Source: an uncultured Halieaceae bacterium (GTDB lineage: Bacteria > Pseudomonadota > Gammaproteobacteria > Pseudomonadales > Halieaceae). Taken from it: a DNA stretch of 27,872 nt. Made by a program: the position numbers and the translations under genes. Each line of letters starts with the position of its first letter. Position 1 is the stretch's first letter. The notes below the pieces were generated by a model. It had not been told where the DNA came from, did not search any database, and saw nothing but the letters and a program-made list of their open reading frames with translations. Where the stretch lies: contig CAJXZI010000002.1 of the NCBI GenBank assembly GCA_913063005.1, forward strand, positions 1-27,872, in the 5' to 3' direction. Of the stretch, positions 17,313 through 25,541 are shown piece after piece.

Positions 17313-18419
17313 CTACCAGGGATAGTGCATGTCTGGAGCGTCTTCTGGCTCCTTGAAAAATGACTCCAAGACATCGGCTGGAACATCATGAACCGAGCCA
17401 TATTGCCATTTAGGCTGCCGATCCTTATCGACGAGCAGGGCACGAACACCCTCAGCAAACTCAGGATCTCGCATGATGTTGGCGCCCAATCTGAGCTCGG
17501 TATCAAACACCTCTTTGAGCGAGTAGTTCACCGACTCATTCAGCTGGCGGAAGATCCAGGACGCTGCCAGCTTGGAGCCATGCGCAAATCCATCGCGTGC
17601 CTTTTGCAGCCACGCATTATCACCGTCGTAGGCCAATAGCCGGTCAGAAATTTCGCCCAAGTCATCGCCCGCCATCAGCGCGTCTATTTCAGGCATCAAC
17701 GGCTCAACTACGCCTGGGGGCATATCGGCTGTAGGCGCCATTCCCAAGATACCATCCACAATCGCTGTGTTGGCCTCTGGGTCTGTCGTCCACTCTGCCG
17801 CTGCAAGCGCCGCCATCACATCGTGCCGCTGCTCATGCGCGAGGAAGACGTCACCTAAGTTGGCAAATAGCGCATCCGCTGCATTAATGTGCGCAGAGGT
17901 GAGTGACAAGAAACGGCCAATCATGCCCGGCGTTCGGTTAAGGAAATAGCTGCCGCCCACATCGGGGAACAAGGCTATGGTAATTTCAGGCATACCAATC
18001 CGTGTTCGCTCGCTGACAACACGGTGACTGCAGCCTGCCATAACACCCATGCCGCCACCCATGACGACGCCGTGGCCCCAGCAGATAACGGGCTTGGGAT
18101 AAGTGAATAAGACATAGTTCATCTGGTACTCGCGCGCGAAAAAGTTCTCCGCGTAGGTGCAAGGCCCGCCCGGGTTTTCGATCGATGAGCGGCGCAATTC
18201 ATGCACGTCACCACCAGCGCAGAAAGCTTTCTCTCCCTCACCGTCGATGTAAACGGCGGCAATCGAATCGTCTTCAGCCCACTCAAGAAGTTTACCGAGC
18301 ATGATTTCGATCATCTCAGCATCGAGCGAGTTAAGGATTCGAGGTACGTTCAAGGTCAGACGACCTACACGGCGATCACCGTCGCCCAGGGTTGAAACAA
18401 TTACCACATCGTCACTCAT
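17313..18419 (-). CDS. 3-hydroxyisobutyryl-CoA hydrolase (crotonase superfamily)
   Basis: The 368-residue enzyme cleaves 3-hydroxyisobutyryl-CoA to the free acid, removing the CoA before the reactive semialdehyde step. At 368 residues it is longer than ordinary hydratases and matches the hydrolase branch. FCAGGDVHELRRS and GHGVVMGGGMGVMAGCSHR form the oxyanion/CoA site. MPEITIALFPDVGGSYFLNR carries the Glu and Asp that mark hydrolases (compare human HIBCH). The C-terminal region with DRQPKW is also typical. ATG at 18419 is chosen because it overlaps the upstream stop as ATGA and has GGAAA before it; an ATG four codons earlier is less likely. Confidence 0.92.
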   Translation of the reverse strand: MSDDVVIVSTLGDGDRRVGRLTLNVPRILNSLDAEMIEIMLGKLLEWAEDDSIAAVYIDGEGEKAFCAGGDVHELRRSSIENPGGPCTYAENFFAREYQMNYVLFTYPKPVICWGHGVVMGGGMGVMAGCSHRVVSERTRIGMPEITIALFPDVGGSYFLNRTPGMIGRFLSLTSAHINAADALFANLGDVFLAHEQRHDVMAALAAAEWTTDPEANTAIVDGILGMAPTADMPPGVVEPLMPEIDALMAGDDLGEISDRLLAYDGDNAWLQKARDGFAHGSKLAASWIFRQLNESVNYSLKEVFDTELRLGANIMRDPEFAEGVRALLVDKDRQPKWQYGSVHDVPADVLESFFKEPEDAPDMHYPW

Positions 18420-19204
18420 CGGTTTTTCCATTCTGGTGTTCGTTTTTCCAAAAAGGCGTTGACGCCTTCCCTTTGATCTTCGGTTGAGAACAACGCGACG
18501 AACTCATCGCGCTCTGCCACCAATCCAGCGCCGATCGCAATGTCGCGCGCCGAATGAATAAGCCTTTTACAGGCAGCGATCGATGTTGGACTTTGATCCG
18601 CGGCACGTTTCGCCAAATCAATGGCCGCCGGGAGCGACGCCCCCTGCTCGACAACCTCCTCAACAAGACCGAGCGTCAACGCTTTCTCAGCGGACACGCG
18701 CTCGCCGCAGAGGATCATGCGCTTTGCCCAACCCTCGCCAACGAGCTGCGCTAAGCGCTGCGTCCCACCGGCGCACGGAAGCAACCCAACCCGGGCCTCA
18801 GGTAACGCAAGTGCTGCGTGCGACTCGGCGATGCGAATGTCACAGGCCAGCGCCACCTCCAAACCACCACCCATGGCGTAACCGTTGATCGCTGCTATTG
18901 ATACGCCGCGGTAATCCGCGAGTGTCTCAAAGGCAGCTCCGAACGCATCACCCATGGCACCTGCGGCAACAGGATCGCCACTGGCAAACTGGTTCAAGTC
19001 AGCACCGGCTGAGAAAAACTTCTCCCCTTGACCCGTTATGACCAGCGCGCGAACCTCAGCCATAGCGTTAAGGTTGTTCACAACCGCCTCAAGCGCCGGA
19101 AGGCTCTCGAGATCCCAGGTATTGGCGGCTGGATTGTTTATGGTAACGGTGGCGATACCCTCTTCGATCGATACCAACACCTTTTCACTTGGGCTGACAC
19201 TCAT
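18416..19204 (-). CDS. Enoyl-CoA hydratase (methacrylyl-CoA hydration in valine breakdown)
   Basis: The 262-residue protein is of classical crotonase length. FSAGADLNQF and INGYAMGGGLEVALACDIRI form the oxyanion hole. Both catalytic glutamates are present: one in GGGLEVA and one in LPEARVGLLPCAGGTQRL. It should hydrate methacrylyl-CoA to 3-hydroxyisobutyryl-CoA, judged from its place between the dehydrogenase and the hydrolase; such enzymes often also act on other short enoyl-CoAs. ATG at 19204 overlaps the upstream stop (ATGA) and has a strong GGAGG (19216-19212) 7 bases before it. Confidence 0.93.
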   Translation of the reverse strand: MSVSPSEKVLVSIEEGIATVTINNPAANTWDLESLPALEAVVNNLNAMAEVRALVITGQGEKFFSAGADLNQFASGDPVAAGAMGDAFGAAFETLADYRGVSIAAINGYAMGGGLEVALACDIRIAESHAALALPEARVGLLPCAGGTQRLAQLVGEGWAKRMILCGERVSAEKALTLGLVEEVVEQGASLPAAIDLAKRAADQSPTSIAACKRLIHSARDIAIGAGLVAERDEFVALFSTEDQREGVNAFLEKRTPEWKNR

Positions 19205-20361
19205 TGAATAACCTCCAGCGCGCCATCTATTAGCGCTTGTCGTGAAATGATGACCCGCATAATTTCGTTCGTCCCCTCAAGAATCTGGTGCACGCGCGTG
19301 TCGCGAACATAGCGCTCCATCGGATACTCGCGGATGTAACCGTAGCCGCCGAACAATTGCAGTGCGTCGTTACAGATCTTGAAACCGGCATCGGTGGCGA
19401 AGCGTTTGGCCATAGCGCAGTAAGTTGGCGCACTCGCGTCTTTGTTGTCGAGCTTGCTCGCTGCCAAGCGAATCATCTGGCGCGCGGCAACCAGCTCGGT
19501 GAGCATGTCTGCGATCTGGAACTGTGTGTGCTGAAACCCTGCAATGGTTGAATCGAACTGTTTGCGATCCTGCACGTACGCTGTGGCATCGACGATCGCC
19601 TGCTGAGCTGTACCTACTGAGCACGTCGCGATATTGATGCGCCCACCATCGAGGCCTTCCATAGCGATGGAAAATCCCTGTCCCTCTTCACCCAAACGAT
19701 TAACCGCGGGCACACAAACATCATCGAAGCTGATTTGGCGGGTAGGCTGCGCATTCCAGCCCATCTTGTGCTCTTTCTTACCGTAGCTAATACCCTCAAG
19801 GTCAGCCGGCACCAAAAAAGCGGTAATACCGCGGGCACCCGAATCACCGGTTCGCGCCATCACCACCAGCACATCGGTATCCCCAGCTCCTGAGATAAAC
19901 ACCTTGCTTCCCGAGAGGCGGTACACATCGCCATCCCGCTTGGCTGATGTTCTGAGCGATGCAGCGTCAGAGCCGGCTCCGGGCTCGGTCAAACAGTAAG
20001 ACGCAAGCTTCTCGCCAGCGACTAGCGCAGGACACCACTCATCGATCACCGACTGCTGACAGTACTTACCAATCATCGCTGTCGCCATATTGTGAATCGT
20101 CAGGAAGGCAGCAGTCGTTGTACATCCTCGGGCCAGCTCTTCCACGATCAAGCTCGCATCGAGTCGTGACATTCCAAGACCGCCGGCTTGCTCTGGGGTA
20201 TACATTCCCATGAAGCCAAGATCGCCCGCGGCTTTTAGCGCCGCTTTTGGAAAGATCGACTCCTCGTCCCATTGTGCGGCGTGAGGACGAAACTCCGACT
20301 GCGCAAATTCTCGTGCGCTCGCCGCGTAAGCCCGCTGCTCTTCGCTTAATTCAAAATTCAT
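19201..20361 (-). CDS. Acyl-CoA dehydrogenase, probably isobutyryl-CoA dehydrogenase
   Basis: This 386-residue flavoenzyme introduces the first double bond, here most likely isobutyryl-CoA to methacrylyl-CoA, passing electrons to ETF. The three acyl-CoA dehydrogenase domains are evident: a helical N-terminus (ELSEEQRAYAASAREFAQ), a FAD-binding middle (YCLTEPGAGSDAASLRTSA, KVFISGAGD) and a helical C-terminus (LFGGYGYIREYPMERYVRD). QILEGTNEIMR carries the catalytic Glu. ATG at 20361 is preferred over an upstream GTG (20379) because homologues begin at MNF. First gene of the valine operon; its promoter must lie in 20362-20608, shared with the divergent LuxR-type gene. Confidence 0.92.
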   Translation of the reverse strand: MNFELSEEQRAYAASAREFAQSEFRPHAAQWDEESIFPKAALKAAGDLGFMGMYTPEQAGGLGMSRLDASLIVEELARGCTTTAAFLTIHNMATAMIGKYCQQSVIDEWCPALVAGEKLASYCLTEPGAGSDAASLRTSAKRDGDVYRLSGSKVFISGAGDTDVLVVMARTGDSGARGITAFLVPADLEGISYGKKEHKMGWNAQPTRQISFDDVCVPAVNRLGEEGQGFSIAMEGLDGGRINIATCSVGTAQQAIVDATAYVQDRKQFDSTIAGFQHTQFQIADMLTELVAARQMIRLAASKLDNKDASAPTYCAMAKRFATDAGFKICNDALQLFGGYGYIREYPMERYVRDTRVHQILEGTNEIMRVIISRQALIDGALEVIQ

Positions 20362-20428
20362 AGCTTGGTCTCTACTCACTCAAGGCCGTTAGTCTATGCC
20401 ATAGCGGACATTACCGGGACGTCCGAAT

Positions 20429-20457
20429 GATGATTAGGTGGTAACAAAATTATCATC
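20429..20457. promoter_or_regulatory. Imperfect inverted repeat upstream of valine operon
   Basis: GATGATTA (20429-20436) and TTATCATC (20450-20457) are arms of an inverted repeat, 7 of 8 paired, separated by 13 bases, 68 bases from the dehydrogenase start. It could be an operator for the valine operon or chance. The 247-bp gap 20362-20608 has no gene. Confidence 0.25.
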
Positions 20458-20527
20458 TCAGCCATTACTGTCGCGACATCCAAAGCGATTGACTACTAGG
20501 CCTGCGATTGTCCCTGGACATTTCGCG

Positions 20528-20547
20528 ATAACAGCACCCGGTGTTAT
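20528..20547. promoter_or_regulatory. Lux-box-sized 20-bp inverted repeat upstream of LuxR-type gene
   Basis: ATAACAGCACCCGGTGTTAT has six perfect outer pairs (ATAACA/TGTTAT) and seven of ten pairs overall. It lies 61 bases before the LuxR-type start. Length and placement suit a LuxR-family dimer site, but the sequence does not match a known consensus. Confidence 0.4.
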
Positions 20548-20608
20548 TGTCTTTGGATGGCTGTAAGCTCGCAAAAAAACACGATTTTCTTCATTCAAAA
20601 AATACAAA

Positions 20609-21433
20609 ATGTCTAGACTAGAAGCCACCACAGCCGCCTTTGCACAAACGATCGATAAGCTCGGAACGGACGAATTTGTTCCGACGCTGGCGGATACCCT
20701 GTGTCAGCTTGCGACCGCCGACGATGCAACTGTGATCGTTTACGGCCAAGAAGAAATGCCCTCGGTCGTCTTTGCCCGGCCCCTCAAAGGAAAATACGAA
20801 AGCACCCTGAGCACTTATTTGACCGGACCTTTTTTGCTCGATCCGTTTTATAGAGCGGCAGCCTACGACCAACAATTTGGTGTGTTTAGGCTCGCGGATC
20901 TCGCACCATCCAGCTTTCGCCTATCCGAGTACTACAAGAATTGGTATCGGACCTGTGGCTACGAAGACGAATGCGGGCTCTTGATAAAGCTTTCCGAGGA
21001 CAACTTTCTTAATATTTCAATTGGCCTTACGGACGCCGGCGCACGATTCAAGAAAAAACATGCACGAGCGTTATCTGAGGTATACGAGATAACAAGCGCT
21101 CTGTGCCGCAAACACTTCGACGATATCCTCAAAGCCAAAGTGCCTACCCTGCGAGAGCGGATGCACCGTTCACTGGCAGCATTTGGTGCCAGCATGCTGA
21201 CTAAGCGCGAACGACAGACAGTAGAGCTTGTCCTGCTCGGGCATAACACGCGACTCATCGCCGAGAAACTAGGCATCTCTGTCGAGACGGTCAAACTGCA
21301 CCGTAAACATGCCTACGCAAAGCTCGACATCAGCTCTCAAGCTGAGTTGTTTTTCCTCTTCATGGAAGCCCTCTCACACTGGTCAGGTGACCCCGACACT
21401 GATCCGCTTATCGCTTATATGGGGAACAACTGA
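20609..21433 (+). CDS. LuxR-type HTH transcriptional regulator
   Basis: The 274-residue protein ends in a LuxR/GerE helix-turn-helix at about residues 193-255: LTKRERQTVELVLLGHNTRL, then IAEKLGISVETVKLHRKHAY. The N-terminal domain (about 1-175) has GPFLLDPFYRA and SEYYKNWYRTCGYEDECGLL. It is not an obvious acyl-homoserine-lactone domain (PF03472) and may be a PAS/GAF-like sensor; its signal is unknown. No receiver aspartate pattern is seen. It is divergent from the valine operon and lies only 2 bp before the TPR-sulfotransferase 2 gene, so it is probably cotranscribed and may control that module. A 20-bp inverted repeat upstream may allow autoregulation. Confidence 0.88.
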   Translation: MSRLEATTAAFAQTIDKLGTDEFVPTLADTLCQLATADDATVIVYGQEEMPSVVFARPLKGKYESTLSTYLTGPFLLDPFYRAAAYDQQFGVFRLADLAPSSFRLSEYYKNWYRTCGYEDECGLLIKLSEDNFLNISIGLTDAGARFKKKHARALSEVYEITSALCRKHFDDILKAKVPTLRERMHRSLAAFGASMLTKRERQTVELVLLGHNTRLIAEKLGISVETVKLHRKHAYAKLDISSQAELFFLFMEALSHWSGDPDTDPLIAYMGNN

Positions 21434-21435
21434 GC

Positions 21436-22998
21436 GTGGCAGGGCTATCACTGGCTGATGGTTTCGCCGCGCTGAATCGCGGCGATCTCGCGACCGCAGG
21501 CGCGGCCTGCAAGCTCGCTTTACAGAACGACCCGCAGCACGTGCCCGCACACTTTCTCGTTGGCCTCGTTGCTCTAGAAGGACAACAACGGCGAGTTGCT
21601 CACGACGCGTTTAAATCGGTGGTTAAGCTCGACCGAAACCACGCAGCGGCTTGGGCGCACCTAGCGAAGTTAAACGTCGGCGAAGGCCGGATAGCGGCGG
21701 CAGAGTCAGCATTGAAAGAAGTACGGCGGATTCAACCCAACGACCCTATGGTGATTGAGCTGACAGGTACGGTGCTAAATTCACTCGGCGAGTACGAGGC
21801 GGCAGAACTCTTTTTTGAGCGCGCGCATCAGATGGTACCCAACAACCCTTCCGCATTAATGAATCTAGGGAATGTTCGAGTATTTCTTGGAAAGATTGAT
21901 GATGCAGTCGGTCTGTTCAAGCGCGCTATTGCTCTCGAGCCCAATAGCGCGCAGTGCCACTGGGGCCTCGCCAATTCGGAAAAAGCCAAGACCCAAGCCC
22001 ACATCGATCAAATGCAAAGTTTGATCGCGTCGGGGCGCCAGTCAAAACGCTCGCAAGGTTTTCTGCATTACGCCATCGGTAAAGAAAGTGAAGACCTAGG
22101 CGATTGGCAAACAGCATTCTCTGCCTTTAGTCAGGGCGCAAAAGCACGCCGGGAAACGGTTGAGTTCAATGAAGCCGACGAAATCGCCATGTTTGAAGCC
22201 ATCAAAGCAACCTACACGGCAGACTGGCTGGCAGCGCGTCCACCCGGTATGGACGATCCATCACCCATATTTGTGCTGGGTCAGCCACGAACCGGCACCA
22301 CGCTCATCGAGCGAGTGATTACGAGCCACTCTCAGGTACTTTCAGCAGGTGAGCTACAGCAGTTTGGCCTCGCTGTTCGTCGGGCTTCGAGGCACAACGA
22401 CCCTAAGCGCTTCTCTCGGGATCTGTTCCTAGCCGCGGCAGAGGTAGACCCGGCGGAAATTGGAAAAATGTACCTACGCTCTACCGCCAAGCAACGTGCG
22501 AAGAAGCCCTTTTTCGTCGACAAATTGCCCGTCAATTACCTCAATGTGCCACTCATTCTAGCGGCGCTGCCCAAGGCCAAAATTGTGCACCTTGTGAGAG
22601 GGCCAATGGACGCTTGCTTTGCGAGCTTCAAACAACTGTTTGCGGATGCTTATCTGCATTCTTACGATCAGGGTGAGATGGCACGACACCACGCGCGTTA
22701 TCGCGATCTGATGGCGCATTTTCACAAAGAGTTCCCGGGTAACATCGTCGATGTGCGCTATGAAGATGCGGCGCGAGATCTGGAACCCAACGCCCGCAGG
22801 TTGATTGCCGCATTGGGACTCGAATGGGAAGACGCCTGCTTGAACTTCCATGAGAGTAGCTCAGGGGTGGCGACGGCAAGCTCAGTACAGGTCAGGGAAC
22901 CCGCACACACACGCTCTATTGGCCGGTGGCGTCGCTATGAAACCGAGCTTGCGCCGATGGTTGCTGAGCTCAATCGACTGGGGGTTCCCTTAGATTGA
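21436..22998 (+). CDS. TPR-repeat sulfotransferase 2
   Basis: This 520-residue paralogue of the 12221-14218 product has a shorter TPR array (about residues 1-180; NDPQHVPAHFLVGLVAL, PNNPSALMNLGNVRVFLG). The sulfotransferase domain has FVLGQPRTGTTLIERVITSH from about 279 (5'-phosphosulfate loop) and LVRGPMDACFASFKQLF near 386-402 (3'-phosphate site). FVDKLPVNYLNVPLI lies between. No signal peptide is visible, so it would act in the cytoplasm with PAPS. The start is GTG at 21436, two bases after the LuxR-type stop. The receptor 2 gene follows 149 bp downstream. Acceptor unknown; receptor 2 carries Tyr/acid clusters that could be acceptors. Confidence 0.9.
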   Translation: MAGLSLADGFAALNRGDLATAGAACKLALQNDPQHVPAHFLVGLVALEGQQRRVAHDAFKSVVKLDRNHAAAWAHLAKLNVGEGRIAAAESALKEVRRIQPNDPMVIELTGTVLNSLGEYEAAELFFERAHQMVPNNPSALMNLGNVRVFLGKIDDAVGLFKRAIALEPNSAQCHWGLANSEKAKTQAHIDQMQSLIASGRQSKRSQGFLHYAIGKESEDLGDWQTAFSAFSQGAKARRETVEFNEADEIAMFEAIKATYTADWLAARPPGMDDPSPIFVLGQPRTGTTLIERVITSHSQVLSAGELQQFGLAVRRASRHNDPKRFSRDLFLAAAEVDPAEIGKMYLRSTAKQRAKKPFFVDKLPVNYLNVPLILAALPKAKIVHLVRGPMDACFASFKQLFADAYLHSYDQGEMARHHARYRDLMAHFHKEFPGNIVDVRYEDAARDLEPNARRLIAALGLEWEDACLNFHESSSGVATASSVQVREPAHTRSIGRWRRYETELAPMVAELNRLGVPLD

Positions 22999-23049
22999 GG
23001 CGAGAGTATACTTGTCTATTACTTAACCGAGGCTCACGCCTCTTGCTTG

Positions 23050-23070
23050 GATGACGGACGAGTCCGCATC
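23050..23070. other. Hairpin between TPR-sulfotransferase 2 and receptor 2
   Basis: GATG-A-CGGAC, loop GA, GTCCGCATC gives a 9-pair stem with one bulged A. No T-run follows, so it is not an intrinsic terminator. It lies 51 bases past the sulfotransferase stop and 77 before the receptor start. It may be an operator or an RNA structure adjusting receptor expression. Confidence 0.4.
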
Positions 23071-23147
23071 ATAGACCGAACAGTAGAAACAAAAAAATCG
23101 AGTGACGTCTCAACGTTCGTCGCTCAGCGCCACCCGAGGAAATCACT

Positions 23148-25526
23148 ATGTCAAAAGTCTTTGGCACCAAACCCAACGCCAAGCTCGTATTGCCGCTAGC
23201 AGTATCAGCAGCGCTTATCAGTACGGGACCGGCAGTCGCACAAACACTTGAAGAAGTGATCGTTGTAGCCACCAAACGTGAGCAGGGGGTTATGGATGTG
23301 CCTCTGGCAATCACCGCCCTGTCTGGTGACTTCATTGAGGATACCAACCTTAACGATGTAAAAGACCTGATTTCCTACACCCCAGGCGTTAGCGGTAACT
23401 CTCAAGACTCCTACATCGACGCCGTGAGTATTCGAGGCGTGCGCACTCAGGACTTCGGTGTCGGTGGCGATCCGTCATCGGCTTTTTTCAAAAACGATCT
23501 CTACGAGGGGCGAAACGGATCAGCCGTAACGAGCCTGTTCGATGTTGAGCGCGCTGAGATCTTGCGAGGCCCTCAAGGCTTCCTGTTTGGTCGTAATTCG
23601 ATCGGCGGTGCTTTCAGTGTGCACACGCGCAAAGCTGAAATCGGCTCGAACGATGCGTTTATCGATTTCGACTTCGGACAGCGCGAGCACGCAGTATTCG
23701 AAGGTGCGGTAAATATTCCGATCAACGATAGTTTTGCGATGCGTTTGGCGGGCTACAGCTCACACGAGGAAGGGTTCGCCAAGAACGTCTTCTCGGGTCG
23801 CGACGTCATCGATCACAGCAAGAAGGCTGTGCGCTGGTCTACTCACTTTGAATCAGACGCCCTATCTATCGACACCGTCGTCGATTGGGAGGATCGCAAG
23901 CAATCAGGCTCCATGTATCGTGCCATCGATAGCGGTGATATTTGGGAGACACTCGACAACTATATTGTCGATGACACGACAGTTCGCGGTAATAGCCAAC
24001 AAATTGACTCAGACCTCGAGGGCGGCGATGCCGACATTGGCGACCTGCTGACAATCGGCGTCTTCATTGACTACGATTTGGGCTTTGCAACGCTCACATC
24101 AAACACCGGTTACAAAGACCACGATTACTATTATTCAGAGGATTACGACGGTACGTCTTTGAATATTAATAACTTCCAGTTCGAGCAATCGGGCCAGTAC
24201 TTCCAACAGGAATTGCGCCTGGTTAGTAATGATGAGGGCCCATTAAGCTGGTACACCGGTGTGTCTTATTACGACGAAGACCTCGACGCTGAGTTCACCG
24301 CTATTGGCTCAGAAGACTTGATGTGTCAGTACTACCTGAACTACTACGCCGAGTATTACGGCTATGAGTTTTACAGCGGATGTTCTGACTACTATACCGA
24401 CTTCTATCCAAGTTCAGACGGTAACCTTGTGGAAACCGGCATGCTCAAGGGTAAATACTCAGGCTGGGCCGCTTATGTAAACTTGGACTACCAGGTTACA
24501 GATGAGCTTGTCGCCTCGGTCGGTGTTCGTTACACCAAAGACGACAAAGACTTTGGCATCTTGGTACCTGAACCCGAAAGCTACTTAGGTCCCTACTTCA
24601 CCTACGGATTTGCAACCGCCGAGTACATCGAAGACTCGAAGTCTTGGAGTGATACAACGGCGCGCTTTGCCGTTACATGGACACCTAATGACGATGCCAT
24701 GTTCTTTGCCAATTACACGCAAGGCTTTAAGTCTGGCGGGTTCGGAAGTTTCTGGATCGAAGACGCTAACGGAAACCCTCCTGCCTATGAGACAGGCATT
24801 ACGCAGGGCGATGGCTACTTACCCGGCTCATTCCGACCCGAAGAGATGGACTCTTACGAGATCGGCTTCAAGACGAGCTATCTCGACGGTGCGGGTAATT
24901 TCGACCTCACAGCGTTTATGTATGACTACACCGACGCACAGGTCATTAGCTACGTAGACGTCGATTTTGACGACGATGGTGTCATTGATGCGTTCTCTGG
25001 ACGCGTGCTTAACGTAGGTCAAACCGACGGCATGGGTGTCGAGGCTTCGACCACCGTAGCGGTGAACGACTACACAACGCTGTATTTATCGCTGGGCTAC
25101 CTAAACACTGAAGCAACTGGCCTTGAGGACATTTGTAGCCTAGACGGACCCGGTGGCGAAGGCACCGGCTGTGAAGGAAGCCGCGTTTTCTGGGCGCCCA
25201 AACTGACCGGTGCCGGCAAGCTCGATGTCGACGTTCCGGTTAACGGCGGCACCATCGCATCGAGCTTCGAAGTGTCCTACGAAAGCGAACGCGGCGGAAG
25301 CTGGGAAGGCTATCGTGAAGGGATGATTGGCTCGTACGCCGTGGCAAACCTACGCGTTGGCTACGAGTCTGACAACAACTGGTACGTGCAGGCCTACGCC
25401 GAGAACTTGTTCAACGAGTTTACCTGGGACGGCTACAACGCCAATGGCGGTATCTTACCTTCCCACTTCTTTGGCCCAATGCGACCAAGAACGATCGGTA
25501 TCCGGACAGGTATTAGCTGGGACTAA
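23148..25526 (+). CDS. TonB-dependent outer-membrane receptor 2
   Basis: The 792-residue receptor has a signal peptide ending GPAVAQ (about residue 32) and the plug entry EEVIVVATKRE. The plug runs to about 165, with RAEILRGPQGFLFGRNSIGG, and is followed by a barrel to the C-terminus (RTIGIRTGISWD). GAGGAA lies 7 bases before the ATG. Oddities are two Tyr/acid clusters in predicted loops: residues 322-334 (Asp326, Tyr327-329, Glu331, Asp332, Tyr333, Asp334) and 393-420, with 11 Tyr in 28 residues framed by Cys393 and Cys412. There is also an EF-hand-like DFDDDGVID at 606-614. The C-terminus ends in Asp rather than the usual Phe. Substrate unknown; the upstream TPR-sulfotransferase suggests a dedicated partnership. 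Confidence 0.92.
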   Translation: MSKVFGTKPNAKLVLPLAVSAALISTGPAVAQTLEEVIVVATKREQGVMDVPLAITALSGDFIEDTNLNDVKDLISYTPGVSGNSQDSYIDAVSIRGVRTQDFGVGGDPSSAFFKNDLYEGRNGSAVTSLFDVERAEILRGPQGFLFGRNSIGGAFSVHTRKAEIGSNDAFIDFDFGQREHAVFEGAVNIPINDSFAMRLAGYSSHEEGFAKNVFSGRDVIDHSKKAVRWSTHFESDALSIDTVVDWEDRKQSGSMYRAIDSGDIWETLDNYIVDDTTVRGNSQQIDSDLEGGDADIGDLLTIGVFIDYDLGFATLTSNTGYKDHDYYYSEDYDGTSLNINNFQFEQSGQYFQQELRLVSNDEGPLSWYTGVSYYDEDLDAEFTAIGSEDLMCQYYLNYYAEYYGYEFYSGCSDYYTDFYPSSDGNLVETGMLKGKYSGWAAYVNLDYQVTDELVASVGVRYTKDDKDFGILVPEPESYLGPYFTYGFATAEYIEDSKSWSDTTARFAVTWTPNDDAMFFANYTQGFKSGGFGSFWIEDANGNPPAYETGITQGDGYLPGSFRPEEMDSYEIGFKTSYLDGAGNFDLTAFMYDYTDAQVISYVDVDFDDDGVIDAFSGRVLNVGQTDGMGVEASTTVAVNDYTTLYLSLGYLNTEATGLEDICSLDGPGGEGTGCEGSRVFWAPKLTGAGKLDVDVPVNGGTIASSFEVSYESERGGSWEGYREGMIGSYAVANLRVGYESDNNWYVQAYAENLFNEFTWDGYNANGGILPSHFFGPMRPRTIGIRTGISWD

Positions 25527-25541
25527 ACACCGCTTTCACGC

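Noticed and set aside
20405..20425. CGGAC...GTCCG inverted repeat as an operator
   Set aside because: Only five paired bases with an 11-base spacer, expected by chance in a stretch this long.
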